Below, in pieces: positions 24,758 through 35,415 of a DNA stretch of 59,155 nt. Where the stretch lies: the NCBI GenBank assembly GCA_947477565.1, contig CANJUR010000024.1:1-59155 (forward strand), read 5' to 3'. The notes beneath the pieces were generated by a model, which was given only the letters and a program-made list of their open reading frames with translations, was not told the DNA's origin and made no database searches. The translations under genes and the position numbers were made by a program. The stretch's first letter is position 1. Each line of letters begins with the position of its first letter. This stretch comes from Deltaproteobacteria bacterium (GTDB taxonomy: Bacteria; Myxococcota_A; Polyangia; Polyangiales; Ga0077539).

Positions 24758-27601
24758 TCAGGGCGTCGGTTGCCACCCGTTGCCGTCGAGGTCCACGTAC
24801 ACCGGGTTCGTGTACCCGATGGCGCTGCCGCTGCCGACCGGAGCGAGCGATCCGCCACGCGCGAGCACGGTGTAGAAGCTGTCTTGCGTCGGCCGCGCCC
24901 GCACCGTCGCGCGCCACCGAACCACCCCGCTGCGCCCCGGCGACGCGTCCCCCACGGTCTGCACGAAGGCGTCCGTCGCCGAGGTCGCCACCGTCGCGGT
25001 GAAGGCGTCCTGCGACGGCACGCGGGCGAGCGCCAGCGGTCGGCCGTTCTCGAAGACCACGAGGTCATGCGCGGTCACCCAGGGCGCCGCCTGCAGGGTG
25101 ATCTCGAGCGCCACGGTGCCATCGCTCGCGGGCCGAACCACCTCGCGCCAGCCCATGCGGGCCTGCCCGTTGACCCGCACCTGCAAGACCAACCCGGAGG
25201 CGACCACCACTCGCTGCCCGCGGATGGCATCCGTGATCATCGCCTGCGTCACCCGCTCCGGCGCGTCTTCGTTGACGCGAAGGAGGTTGTGCGGCCAGCC
25301 CGATCCGCCGTTGCGTGTGTGCGTGTCGCTGTTGCCGAGCGCGCACGGGTGCTCGCCCCGGCGCAGAAACGCGAACCAGTCTTGCATCGTCGGCACCGCC
25401 GCCGCGTCGCGCATGGCCAGGGTGCGCAGGGCGGCGTCGTTGACGGCAAGGTAGTCCTGCGGATTACCGACCTCGGTATTCACCTCGATGGCCTCCCATC
25501 CCGTGGCGACCGGCAGGGCGACGCCCGCGGGGGTGCTACCTGCGAGCGTGAAGGGGTTGAGGTTGATGGTGGTGAAGTACCCCTTGAGCCCATTGGAGCG
25601 CGGATGCGACAGGTGCAAAATCGGGTTGCCCGCTTCGGCGCGGACGCGGGTGAAAAGCTGCTGCGCGGTCTGGTCTGCCCAGTACTGCGCCCCGATGAGC
25701 GCCGTCGGATCAGCCGGGTTGATGGTCAGCGGGTACGCGTTGAAGTGCCCGGTGCCCACCACGGAGATCTCGTTGCCCATCATCGACCCGAACCACCGCC
25801 CCAGGTTGAGTTCGCGGGTGCACGGGGCGAAGTCGGTGACGTTGTCGTGGTCCGTCGTGGCGGCGTACTCGAGGCCCTCTGCGGTGTCCTCGAGCACGCG
25901 ATTGCAGAGGCTGCGCCCGGAGTCGATGCTCCCGACGGTGTGCTGGTGAAAGTCCCCGGCCACCTGCGCGGGCGTGTCGAGCACGCGGCGCACCGTGGCG
26001 GTCAGCGTCGCGTCCTCGCCCGCGATCAGGGTCACCTCGCTCTCCGCCGTGTCGTACTCCTCGCCGCGCGACACGATCGCCCGGTAGCGCCCCGGCTTCA
26101 CCGCCACGCGCTCGGTGCCGCCGAGAGAGTAGATCGCCCGGTGCAGGCCGTACTCCTCGCGCTCGCCCTGGAGATCGCCCATCCCTGGATCTGGCGCCTC
26201 CGCGACCACGCCGCGCAGGCTCACCTTCAGGGGCGCGCGCCCGGTGGTGCCGTCGCGCTCGGTCGCGTGCAGGTCGAGCACCAGCGTGGCGGTCTCGCCC
26301 ACCGTCGGCGCAGCGGTGGCCGTCGCGCCGTCGCGCACCTCGACGCTCACCGGCGCGCCGCGATTGCGCCCCTCATCGACGGCCACGAGGGCGTAACGCC
26401 CTGGGGGTAGAGCGAGTCGATACGCTCCGTCCGCCGCCGCGCGGGCGAGCGAGCGCACCGCACCGCCCACCGCATACGGAACACTGTAAGCGTAGACCAG
26501 CGCACCGGGCGAACTGGTGCCGGTGACGACTCCGTGCGGGTCGCGCCGGGCGTTCATGAGGGGCTCGACGACGGAGCTCACGTCGCCGGTGCCGATGGCG
26601 ACGTAGCGGGTGAAGGCTGCGGACTCGCCTGCGCGCGCCGCGAGCGAGGGATAGATCGCGACGGTGCCTGAGGCATCGACTATGGGGACGGAGACGGTGC
26701 CCACAGCGGGGGCGATGGCGTAGGAGACGCGGCGGTGGTTCTCGCCGGGGTCGCTGACGGCGACGAGGTAGTGCGGCGGCGAGGTGGCGCGGGTGGCGTC
26801 GCCGAAGCCCGTCGCGTCGGTGAAGAGAGTGAGCGCCGAGCCGGCGCCGTAAAACTCCCCGGTCACGGACGTCGGCACGGCGAGGTTACTGTTCGACTGA
26901 ATCTCCGTGCGCACCTCGAGCACCGCGCTGTCCGGGCGAAGGATGTAGTGCGTGACGATGCGCACGTCGCGGTCGCGCGCGAGCCCGTCGAGGAGGTTGA
27001 TCAGCCGCGTAGGGACGTCCCGGCCCAGCACACGAATCGCCGCCGGGCGGCCGCCCGATCCGTCGCATGCGACGGCGACCTCCGCCGCGTCGCTGATGCG
27101 ATACCCGAACACCGGAAACATCTCGCGAAACAGGTCTCCGCCGGCCTCGCCGCGGGGGCGTGCGACGTCCATGTCGATGATGTTGCCGCCGTAGAGGTCG
27201 TACCCGATAGCGCGCGGCGCGACGCTGGCACGCACCCGCCCCTGCACGATTACGCGCACGCGGTTGTTGTAGATCCGGAAGTGTCCCAGGCGCCCCGCCG
27301 CGGCCTCGCCGCCGAGCAGTTCGCGCTCGCTGGTGATCACCCCGGCGCGGGCCTCGGAGGCGTCGAGCGAGTCGTCGAGTGGCCGCGCGCCCGCCGCCAT
27401 GGGACACGCATACGGATCTACGTAAGCAGGGAGCGTCCCGACATCGGGTTTGGCGCCGAGATCGTTACCCGCGGGTGCATCAGCAGCGGCATCCGGGATA
27501 TCGCGCGACGCGCCCGCGTCCGCGGCGATGGAGGACGAGTTGCAAGCGATGAGCAGCGGAGCGAGGCCCAGGAGACGGCGCATGACGCGGGAGGGTGCCA
27601 T
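24758..27601 (-). CDS. CehA/McbA-type PHP metallohydrolase lipoprotein
   Basis: A 947-aa predicted lipoprotein. The lipobox is LIAC (Cys20 from the ATG at 27601; an ATG at 27583 is also possible), followed by an Asp/Ala spacer. Residues 90-540 form a large strand-rich region with carboxypeptidase-regulatory-like segments (GAYRLALPPGRYALVAVDEG, VKPGRYRAIVSRGEEYD). From about 547 a PHP-type metallohydrolase domain of the CehA/McbA group follows: GDFHQHTVGS (H552, H554), TTDHDN (D584-D586), LHLSHPRSNG and GNSDTH. These supply the metal-binding His/Asp set. CehA/McbA enzymes hydrolyse carbamates such as carbaryl, but most family members have unknown substrates. The remaining C-terminal residues are beta-rich. 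Confidence 0.85.
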   Translation of the reverse strand: MAPSRVMRRLLGLAPLLIACNSSSIAADAGASRDIPDAAADAPAGNDLGAKPDVGTLPAYVDPYACPMAAGARPLDDSLDASEARAGVITSERELLGGEAAAGRLGHFRIYNNRVRVIVQGRVRASVAPRAIGYDLYGGNIIDMDVARPRGEAGGDLFREMFPVFGYRISDAAEVAVACDGSGGRPAAIRVLGRDVPTRLINLLDGLARDRDVRIVTHYILRPDSAVLEVRTEIQSNSNLAVPTSVTGEFYGAGSALTLFTDATGFGDATRATSPPHYLVAVSDPGENHRRVSYAIAPAVGTVSVPIVDASGTVAIYPSLAARAGESAAFTRYVAIGTGDVSSVVEPLMNARRDPHGVVTGTSSPGALVYAYSVPYAVGGAVRSLARAAADGAYRLALPPGRYALVAVDEGRNRGAPVSVEVRDGATATAAPTVGETATLVLDLHATERDGTTGRAPLKVSLRGVVAEAPDPGMGDLQGEREEYGLHRAIYSLGGTERVAVKPGRYRAIVSRGEEYDTAESEVTLIAGEDATLTATVRRVLDTPAQVAGDFHQHTVGSIDSGRSLCNRVLEDTAEGLEYAATTDHDNVTDFAPCTRELNLGRWFGSMMGNEISVVGTGHFNAYPLTINPADPTALIGAQYWADQTAQQLFTRVRAEAGNPILHLSHPRSNGLKGYFTTINLNPFTLAGSTPAGVALPVATGWEAIEVNTEVGNPQDYLAVNDAALRTLAMRDAAAVPTMQDWFAFLRRGEHPCALGNSDTHTRNGGSGWPHNLLRVNEDAPERVTQAMITDAIRGQRVVVASGLVLQVRVNGQARMGWREVVRPASDGTVALEITLQAAPWVTAHDLVVFENGRPLALARVPSQDAFTATVATSATDAFVQTVGDASPGRSGVVRWRATVRARPTQDSFYTVLARGGSLAPVGSGSAIGYTNPVYVDLDGNGWQPTP

Positions 27602-27676
27602 GCCCGGCGACCACGGCGCGAAGGTCCGACGCGTGGACTCTGGTGGTTGCGTGCACTACGGTCCCCGCGAGCCGCC

Positions 27677-28204
27677 ATGCCGATGTCTGACGATTCGAAG
27701 ACCCCCATCCCGACCGAGACCTCCGTCCCGATTGCGGCCCCTCGCCAACGGCGGCGCACGGGGTACTCGCGCTACCTGCTCCTCGGTGGCATCGCGGTGG
27801 TCATCGCGATGATCGCCTCGACCTTCCGCGGATCCGCGATGGTCTATTCCAAGTACGTCGATGAGGTAGCGACTCCCGCGGCGCGAGCACGGTGGGTCGG
27901 CCGCACGCTCCGCGTCGAGGGCCTCGTGGTGCCTGCCTCCATCGAGCACCGCCCGGGCACGCGCGACTTCCGTTTCCGGGTGACGCGCAACCACGCCGAG
28001 TTGTCGGTGACTTACAGCGGCATCGTGCCCGACACGTTTCGCGACTGCGCCGGGGTGACCGTGCGCGGGGTTCTGGGCGGCGACGGGGTGTTTCGCAGCG
28101 ACGAGATCGTGGCGAAATGTCCGAGCAAATACGAGGCGGCTACGGTGGTCAACGGCGAGTGCATCGTCGGCATGGCCCCCGAGGCGCCGGGACGGCGGAT
28201 GTGA
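27677..28204 (+). CDS. ccmE: Cytochrome c maturation heme chaperone CcmE, Cys type
   Basis: Periplasmic heme chaperone of the System I cytochrome c maturation pathway, 175 aa from the ATG at 27677 (an ATG at 27683 is possible). A membrane anchor lies at about 31-48 (SRYLLLGGIAVVIAMIA). The OB-like core follows (RVEGLVVPASIEHRPGTRDFRFRVT, VTYSGIVPDTF, VRGVLGGDGVFRSDEIVAKC). In most CcmE proteins the heme-attaching residue is His in HxxxY; here it is Cys148 in CPSKY. That matches the CxxxY variant described in some sulfate reducers and archaea. No other ccm gene is nearby, so the partners must be elsewhere. The 3' end is followed by a phosphatase gene on the same strand after about 50 bp. Confidence 0.88.
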   Translation: MPMSDDSKTPIPTETSVPIAAPRQRRRTGYSRYLLLGGIAVVIAMIASTFRGSAMVYSKYVDEVATPAARARWVGRTLRVEGLVVPASIEHRPGTRDFRFRVTRNHAELSVTYSGIVPDTFRDCAGVTVRGVLGGDGVFRSDEIVAKCPSKYEAATVVNGECIVGMAPEAPGRRM

Positions 28205-28253
28205 GCAGCGCGCTTTGCGTGCGTCGGTTGCGACGGTAGGTTAAAAGACTTTC

Positions 28254-29009
28254 ATGGGCGCGCGCACCTTCGCGATTGGCGACATTCACGGCAACCTGGA
28301 GGCGCTCAACCTCCTGCTCGAGCGCATCTCGCCCGAGACGGACGACACGGTCGTCATGCTCGGCGATTACCTCGATCGCGGAACGCGTTCGAAGGAGACC
28401 GTCGAGCGTGTGCGCCGCTTCGTGGAGGATGCGCCGTGCAAGGTCGTCGCCCTTCGCGGCAACCACGAAGACATCTGGATCGAGTGCTTCAAGGAGCCCA
28501 ACGCAGGCTTCCTGCTGCCGCGCAGCAACGGGTGCATGGACTCGTTCCGTTCGTTTACCGGCGGCGCTCCGCTGGAGGAGGGACAGCCTCTGCGCGCCGA
28601 CGAGTTCGTGCAGTACCTCCAGGTGAACTCCTGGTTTCCGAAGGACGTCATCGACTGGTTCGAGTCGTTGCCGCTCTGGTACGAAGACGACCATGCGCTG
28701 TTCGTCCACGCGGGCCTCGACGGCCGCGAGTCCGATTGGAAGCACCCCAGGGACGGTCGCCAGAAGCCCCTGATGTGGATGCGCGAGCGGAGTTTTTACA
28801 ACGGCTACGTGGGCAAGCGGGTGGTCTTCGGCCACACGCACACGCGCGACCTGCCGCAGGATCTCCGACACTACCCTGAGAGCGGCCCGAAGGAGTCCGA
28901 TAGGGTGTGGCTCCGCGGAGAACTGGTGGGCATCGACACCGGATGCGGGCGAGCGGGAGTGCTCAGCGCCATCGAACTTCCGTCGCTGCGCGTCATCGAC
29001 TCGCGCTGA
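28254..29009 (+). CDS. PPP-family serine/threonine phosphatase-like metallophosphoesterase
   Basis: A 251-aa metallophosphoesterase of the PPP (diadenosine tetraphosphatase/protein phosphatase) type. The metal-binding motifs appear in order: GDIHG (9-13), GDYLDRG (37-43) and RGNHE (68-72), then FVHAGLD and GHTHTRD. All catalytic Asp, Asn and His residues are kept. The substrate could be a phosphoprotein or a dinucleotide polyphosphate. There is no signal peptide. It follows ccmE on the same strand but is probably independent. The start at 28254 matches the usual length for the family. Confidence 0.92.
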   Translation: MGARTFAIGDIHGNLEALNLLLERISPETDDTVVMLGDYLDRGTRSKETVERVRRFVEDAPCKVVALRGNHEDIWIECFKEPNAGFLLPRSNGCMDSFRSFTGGAPLEEGQPLRADEFVQYLQVNSWFPKDVIDWFESLPLWYEDDHALFVHAGLDGRESDWKHPRDGRQKPLMWMRERSFYNGYVGKRVVFGHTHTRDLPQDLRHYPESGPKESDRVWLRGELVGIDTGCGRAGVLSAIELPSLRVIDSR

Positions 29010-29065
29010 CTTCACAATACCTTTCCAGGTAAACAGCCATCGCGCCGGAGGGTATGCTCCGCGCC

Positions 29066-29662
29066 ATGCGACGACTCACCTCGCCCCTCTCCTTTGCTGT
29101 CGGCGCGCTCGGCTGGACCGCCGCGGAGTACGCCCTCCACCGTCTCGTTGGGCATGGCGCCCGACGACGACGCCCGGAGCATGGGTACCAGCGGCTCACG
29201 CCCTCCGGACTGCTCGCGGAGTTCAACGCGGAGCACCTCGCACACCACGCTGACACGACGTATTTCGCCCCGACCGGGCGCAAGGCCGTCGCGGCGATCG
29301 TGGCCACCACCCTCATCGGCGGCGCCCTGTCGCTCTTCGTCGGCCCGCGCCGCGGCGGCTCTTTCGCGCTCGGCTTCGGTGCCATGTACGTAACCTACGA
29401 GGTGCTCCATCGGCGCATCCACACGCACGCGCCGACCGGCCCGTACAGCCGCTGGGCCCGTAGACATCATCTGCTCCACCACTTCCGCGCCCCTCGCCTC
29501 AACCACGGCGTCACCTCCCCCGTCTGGGATCACCTCCTTCGCACCTCTGCCCCGGAGTCGAGCCCCCTGCGCGTCCCCGCCAAACACGCCCCCCCGTGGA
29601 TGGTCGACACCGCCACGGCAGCCGTTCGCGCGACCTATCTCCACGATTACGAAATCGTCTAG
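29066..29662 (+). CDS. Sterol desaturase/fatty acid hydroxylase-like membrane protein
   Basis: A 198-aa membrane protein from the ATG at 29066 (an ATG at 29054 adds four residues). It carries the histidine motifs of the fatty acid hydroxylase superfamily: EYALHRLVGH, EHLAHHADT, VLHRRIHTH and RHHLLHHF, followed by NHGVTSPVWDHLL. These ligate a di-iron centre that hydroxylates or desaturates lipids. Membrane segments are short, with one at about 5-25 and another at about 90-120. It is shorter than most sterol desaturases. The substrate is unknown, probably a membrane lipid. It lies downstream of the phosphatase gene with a 56-bp gap. Confidence 0.82.
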   Translation: MRRLTSPLSFAVGALGWTAAEYALHRLVGHGARRRRPEHGYQRLTPSGLLAEFNAEHLAHHADTTYFAPTGRKAVAAIVATTLIGGALSLFVGPRRGGSFALGFGAMYVTYEVLHRRIHTHAPTGPYSRWARRHHLLHHFRAPRLNHGVTSPVWDHLLRTSAPESSPLRVPAKHAPPWMVDTATAAVRATYLHDYEIV

Positions 29663-29747
29663 AAAAGACGCTTGAAACCATGAATTCCGTCAAGGCAGAC
29701 GCCCGATCCCACTCGCACCTCCGCGGCGGCATCTGGCTCGACGCTGA

Positions 29748-29894
29748 GCACACCCCAACATGCTCCGGGCGCAGTCGGAGTTTCAGGTGCAGCCTGGCGA
29801 CCAGGGCGTCCGCGTGACTGCACCGCTACGGCTGAAGGTCTCCAACACCATCCGCCTACGCGTCGACCTCACGGCGTTCAACCGGGCCTCCTGA
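29748..29894 (+). pseudogene. Possible gene remnant
   Basis: A 48-residue frame (beginning AHPNMLRAQSEFQV) with beta-strand-like alternation in its middle and the stop TGA at 29892-29894. Just upstream, in another frame, ATG 29680 gives MNSVKADARSHSHLRGG up to WLDAEH, after which the frame becomes Arg/Ser-rich. The two parts would join through a single frameshift near 29745, giving a small protein of about 70 residues. This may be a decayed or frameshifted gene, or chance. No family was recognised. Confidence 0.25.
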
Positions 29895-29946
29895 GCGCGC
29901 TGCGGGCGCTACCGGACCGTCGCGTCCGTGGAGTATCGTGCTCGTC

Positions 29947-31038
29947 ATGCGACTCCACTGGCCCCTTGCCGCGCTGACCTTCTTTACCCTCGCTTGTAAC
30001 AATGACGACGCCAGCACCGACGCGGGCCCGGCGACGGACGTCCCCGTGGTGTCCGACCGCCCCGCGGTGATCGACACCGGGGTCGATGTTCCGCGCGACG
30101 TCGGCGTCGATTCTGGCGCGACTCCGCTCTTCTCGCCGTGCTCTACGGTGACCAATTGCCGGGGAATCCCTTCGGCGGAGTGCATCGCCGTCAGCGACGG
30201 CTACCCGCTGGGCCAGTGCACCCGGGCGTGCACCATGGACTCCCAATGCGGCGGCGGCGGCATCTGTCTGGACTACGGCACGCGGCGCGTGTGCTTCAAG
30301 CGCTGCGATGCCGCGACGGATTGTCGCGCGGGCTACAACTGCTTCATCGGCCGCGGCACCGGCGACGCCGCCGAGCGCTCGTGCTTCCCGTTCTGCACCG
30401 ACGACGCGCAGTGCCCCGGCGCGGCGTGCAACCGCTACTCGCGCTTCTGCGGCACCCTCGACGAGACGCGCGCGGAAAACGGCGCGACCTGCGGGCGCAA
30501 CCTCGACTGCCGCAGCGGGCGTTGCTTCGAGGAGTTCAACGTGACGACCCGCGACCCGAGCGGCTACCTCGACGGACAGTGCTACTCGCGCTGCACGGTC
30601 CCGGCGGCGGCGGACTACAACGGCGCGACGTATCCCCGCGGTGATTGCCCCACCAACAGCGTGTGCGTCCGCGAGGCTGGCCAGGTCGCAGGCGAGACCG
30701 CCCTCTGCCGCGGATCATGCACCAGCACCGCAGACTGCCGCGGCGGCTACATCTGCCTGAAGCCTTCGCGCGGCGTCGATGCCGGGACGTACACAAACGG
30801 CTACTGCGCCCCGCTCAACTGCCATTACATGACCCAGACGTGTCCGAGCGGCGCGACGTGCCAGACCACCCGCTCGGACGACGCCGGCGTGGCCACCAGC
30901 GGATTCTGCCTGCGCCCGCCGCCGAGCGACGCAGCCGTCACGGACGCGAGCGCCGACGCCACTGCCGACGCCCCAGCGACGGACATCCCAGCGACGACCG
31001 ATGCGGGGGTCACCGACGCCCCGACGGACGGCGGCTGA
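29947..31038 (+). CDS. Cysteine-rich lipoprotein
   Basis: A 363-aa predicted lipoprotein from the ATG at 29947 (GTG at 29938 is also possible). The lipobox is TLAC (Cys17 from the ATG), followed by an Asp/Thr/Val spacer with DTGVD-type repeats. The mature part has many cysteines in a recurring pattern of short segments (CTRACTMDSQCGGGGICLDYG, CFPFCTDDAQCPGAACNRYS), typical of the EGF- or Dickkopf-like Cys-rich domains of myxobacterial surface proteins. The C-terminus is an Ala/Asp/Thr-rich tail (DATADAPATDIPATTDAG). No enzyme residues were found. It ends near a hairpin in a convergent region with the E2 gene. Function is unknown; adhesion or surface coating is likely. Confidence 0.72.
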   Translation: MRLHWPLAALTFFTLACNNDDASTDAGPATDVPVVSDRPAVIDTGVDVPRDVGVDSGATPLFSPCSTVTNCRGIPSAECIAVSDGYPLGQCTRACTMDSQCGGGGICLDYGTRRVCFKRCDAATDCRAGYNCFIGRGTGDAAERSCFPFCTDDAQCPGAACNRYSRFCGTLDETRAENGATCGRNLDCRSGRCFEEFNVTTRDPSGYLDGQCYSRCTVPAAADYNGATYPRGDCPTNSVCVREAGQVAGETALCRGSCTSTADCRGGYICLKPSRGVDAGTYTNGYCAPLNCHYMTQTCPSGATCQTTRSDDAGVATSGFCLRPPPSDAAVTDASADATADAPATDIPATTDAGVTDAPTDGG

Positions 31039-31081
31039 GTCTCTCCGCCACACCGACCGGTCGCGGCGATCGCTCCATCCG

Positions 31082-31102
31082 GGGGTATCATTCCGATACC
31101 CC
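31082..31102. terminator. Bidirectional hairpin between convergent genes
   Basis: GGGGTATC (31082-31089) and GATACCCC (31095-31102) form a perfect 8-bp stem with a 5-base loop, followed by TTCACTTC on the plus strand. It lies between the rightward Cys-rich lipoprotein and the leftward E2 gene, where a shared terminator is expected. Confidence 0.6.
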
Positions 31103-31159
31103 TTCACTTCATCAATCTGTGGAAAAAGAAGGCGTTTTCGCGAAGGACTCGCGGCGCGC

Positions 31160-32434
<1,275 letters not shown>

Positions 32435-32529
32435 GAATGCGGTCCTTTTCGCGGGTACGGAACGGTTCTTCGCGGGGCGCGCCCGCGCGCCAAGGCCATA
32501 CCCGCAAGCGTCCACGGACGCAATCGCGC

Positions 32530-34329
32530 TCAGCGCGGGGCGTGAAGCACGTACCAGAGCGCCGCGCTCGCGATTCCGAGGAAGCCCAGCGATGCCAGCA
32601 GCAGCAGCACACCCGTCGACGATCGCGGCGGCGGCGCAAGCGGCGCCATTTGGGGTCCCCACCCGGGAGGCATGGTGGCCTGCGGGTTCATCACTCCACC
32701 CATCGGCGGAGCCACAGGAAACAGATCTCCCGTCGGTGCCATCGGCCCCGCCCCGGGATAGGGCGACGCCTGGTCCTGCTTCGTCGCTTCGTCGGGTCGA
32801 CCTCGGTGCTGCGTCGGCTTGAGGGTCTCACTGAAGTCATCGGCCGGCGGCGCGACGAGTTCGCGCGCGCTGGACTTCGCCTTCGCCACCGCATCGCGGT
32901 ACGGGTCGTACTCCTGGGCGGGCTCTGTCGAATGCCTTGCGCTCTGGAACGTTTCGTTCTCAGTCGTTGGGGGAACTGTGTTTCTCGCCCTGATTTGCGC
33001 CATCATGGGAGCGGCGTGGTTGAAGAGGCCCGTCTCCCCGTCGTCGTCGTACTCCAGGCGCGTCGGAGGCGGCGGCTCGACGGCCGCGGCGGGTCGCAAG
33101 GGCGCGGCTTTGATGGTCGGCGTACGCGGCCGCACGTTGGCAGTCCGGGCTGCGTTGTCCGCGGGCGCAGGCATCGCCATGGTGGGCTGCCGCAACTTGG
33201 ACGACGGCCGCGGACCGGACCCGTCGTCCTGTCGCACACGCGGCGCGGCGGACGACGGCAAGATGGACTGAGGCACGCCGGGCTCGGTGACACCGTGCCG
33301 CGCGGGCTCGATGACCGTCGACGACAGCGGGTCCATCTCCATGTCCTGATGGGCGGTATCGCGCATGGCGCGTCGCTCGCGTTCGAGCTTCTGCGAGGCG
33401 ACGCCGGAGATGAACGCCGCGACGTCGCGGCCGGACGCCACAGACCCTGCGAGGTGCGTCTCGATCGCGTCGGCAAACGCATCCGCCGACAGGAATCGCT
33501 GATCGGGGTCGGGATTGAGCGCCTTCCTGCAGATCTCGTCGAGCACTGGCGGCAGCCGCGGATCGAACTCAAGCAGCGGCGGGTACTCGCCGGTAAGGAT
33601 GCGGCGCGCGGTGTCGAAGTCGTTCTCGCCGGCATAGAGGCGGCGCAGGGTGACGGCCTCCCAGAGCGTGACGCCCATGCTGAACACATCGACACGCCGG
33701 TCGAGCGCCGCGCTGCGCAGCTGCTCCGGGGCCATGAAGTTCAGCTTTCCCTTGATCATGCCCACCTTGGTGGTGGTGACGCGGGACTCTGCCTTGGCGA
33801 TGCCGAAATCGACGATGCGCGACACGCCATCGACGCCGACGACGATGTTCTGCGGAGAGACGTCGCGGTGGATGATCTTGAGGTGCTGCCCGTCGAGACC
33901 ACACAGTTCGTGGGCCGCGTGCAGGCCGGCGAGCGCGTCGAGAACCACCCGCAGGGTGATGCCCAACGGGATGCGGCGACGCAGCGAGATGGCGACCTTT
34001 TCGACGTTCGAGAAGCTGTCGCCCTCGATGTAATCCATGATCAGGAAGACGAGGCCGTCTTCGAAGCCGACGTCGATGATGGGCACCACGTTGGGGTGGT
34101 GAATGGTCGCCGCGACCCGCGCTTCATCAAGAAACATGTCGACGAACGACTCGTCCGACGAGAGATGCCCGTGCATGACCTTGATGGCCACAAGACGCCG
34201 GAATCCGCCGCTTCCGGTGGAGCGGGCGACGTACACCGAGGCCATACCGCCGGTGCCAATTTCCGCAATGACCTCAAACCGCCCGATGCGGGATCCGACG
34301 AGGCTGTTGCGTGCAGCACCGGCATTCAT
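32530..34329 (-). CDS. Membrane-anchored serine/threonine protein kinase
   Basis: A 599-aa eukaryotic-like protein kinase with a C-terminal membrane anchor, common in myxobacterial signalling. The kinase domain covers about 15-290: glycine loop IGTGGMA (24-30), catalytic Lys50 (VAIKVM), HRDVSPQN (154-161, catalytic D156), DFG at 174-176 and MAPEQL. All essential residues are present. A disordered Pro/Ala-rich linker follows (about 300-565), with several Thr-rich stretches that may be phosphorylated. One membrane helix lies at about 572-594 (GVLLLLASLGFLGIASAALWYVL). The topology is cytoplasmic kinase with a membrane tether. The E2 gene lies 95 bp downstream. No substrate is evident. Confidence 0.93.
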   Translation of the reverse strand: MNAGAARNSLVGSRIGRFEVIAEIGTGGMASVYVARSTGSGGFRRLVAIKVMHGHLSSDESFVDMFLDEARVAATIHHPNVVPIIDVGFEDGLVFLIMDYIEGDSFSNVEKVAISLRRRIPLGITLRVVLDALAGLHAAHELCGLDGQHLKIIHRDVSPQNIVVGVDGVSRIVDFGIAKAESRVTTTKVGMIKGKLNFMAPEQLRSAALDRRVDVFSMGVTLWEAVTLRRLYAGENDFDTARRILTGEYPPLLEFDPRLPPVLDEICRKALNPDPDQRFLSADAFADAIETHLAGSVASGRDVAAFISGVASQKLERERRAMRDTAHQDMEMDPLSSTVIEPARHGVTEPGVPQSILPSSAAPRVRQDDGSGPRPSSKLRQPTMAMPAPADNAARTANVRPRTPTIKAAPLRPAAAVEPPPPTRLEYDDDGETGLFNHAAPMMAQIRARNTVPPTTENETFQSARHSTEPAQEYDPYRDAVAKAKSSARELVAPPADDFSETLKPTQHRGRPDEATKQDQASPYPGAGPMAPTGDLFPVAPPMGGVMNPQATMPPGWGPQMAPLAPPPRSSTGVLLLLASLGFLGIASAALWYVLHAPR

Positions 34330-34397
34330 ACAATCGGTGGCGGGAACCTATCACAAGGCAGTCCGGAGCCGGAAGGCAACGACGAAACGGCGCGGCG

Positions 34398-35225
34398 TTA
34401 AGGAGCGACGCGAATGGGGGCGTAGAGACCGCGGGCGCGCTCGACCAGAGGCCCAGCGAGGGTGCAGCGGTCGCCGCGCTCGATACGACGCTGCAGACCC
34501 ACCAGCCCACGCTCGTCCACCTTCACGAACTGCGTCGATTCCACGGACGGGGCGGCGCCGTCCTCCAGAACGCGCCCGAGCAGGGTCGCCTCGGTGCTGT
34601 GCCGATAGGTCAGCGTGCGGGGATACGAGTGCGCCGGCGTGAACGCGGTCAAGATCTCTAACGGGCCAAAACGGCGGTGCATACTGAGGGCCCGACCGTT
34701 CCATTGGGCTGCGCCGACGAGGGTTTTTGCGCGCAGTACGCGGCAGCCGAGAGCCTTCGTAAGCGTACCGAGGCCCTTGAGCCCTGCCTCCTTCCCGAGG
34801 GAGCCGACGTTGTGTTCGAAGAACTCCCCGGGCGCGACGGTGGGAATCGCCACGTGGAGAGAGAGAGGTACCCAGACCTTCTCCTGCGGGGCCACCTCGA
34901 AACGCTCACGGAGCATCGGCGAGACGTCCCCGGGGCGCGCCGCAAGACCGAAGAGGGCGCTCGGCCACTCGGCGCAATCGTAGAAAACCCAGCGCTCCAT
35001 CGCCATCGCCTGCGGGCCGAAGGTCTGCGCGTCGAGGCGCTCGATCCAGGTGAGGAAGCGCTGCGAGGCCAGCACGGTCGGGTCGATGCGCAGCAACTTC
35101 GGAACCTTGATGCCGAAGGGCGCGAGGTCGAGGTGCTCCCAGTGCACGCGCGGCGCGACCACGAAGGGTCTGCAAATGCGAAGCGCATCCCGGTAGATCG
35201 CGGCGAGTTCGGGCGTGTAAGCCAT
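34398..35225 (-). CDS. Conserved hypothetical protein
   Basis: A 275-aa cytoplasmic protein from the ATG at 35225 (MAYTPELAAIYRDALRIC). There is no signal peptide and no membrane helix. It has mixed helical and extended regions with many aromatic residues (RWVFYDCAEWPSALFGLA, APGEFFEHNVGSLGKEAGLKGLG). The C-terminal half contains HSTEATLLGRVLEDG and a charged end. No known motif was recognised. It lies upstream of the kinase gene on the same strand with a 68-bp gap, so co-expression is possible. Related proteins appear to be limited to Polyangia-like genomes, but this is an impression and was not checked. Confidence 0.6.
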   Translation of the reverse strand: MAYTPELAAIYRDALRICRPFVVAPRVHWEHLDLAPFGIKVPKLLRIDPTVLASQRFLTWIERLDAQTFGPQAMAMERWVFYDCAEWPSALFGLAARPGDVSPMLRERFEVAPQEKVWVPLSLHVAIPTVAPGEFFEHNVGSLGKEAGLKGLGTLTKALGCRVLRAKTLVGAAQWNGRALSMHRRFGPLEILTAFTPAHSYPRTLTYRHSTEATLLGRVLEDGAAPSVESTQFVKVDERGLVGLQRRIERGDRCTLAGPLVERARGLYAPIRVAP

Positions 35226-35415
35226 CGTGGGGGATCGTAACCCCAGTGGGCGGAGATGTTCCACGGCACTTCCGGCCGAGGGGCATCGCCCCCGTCATGC
35301 TTCGTGGCAATCCAGACGAACGAAGCGAAAATGTGGGCGTTGTGGCCTTAAACACTGGCTCACATCTCATCACCCGGAAGGGCCCGCCGAGGCTGCTCGC
35401 GCACAACCAAGGCGA

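Noticed and set aside
24665..26410. 581-residue frame antisense to the CehA-like gene
   Set aside because: Arg/His-rich shadow frame; the opposite strand has clear PHP motifs.
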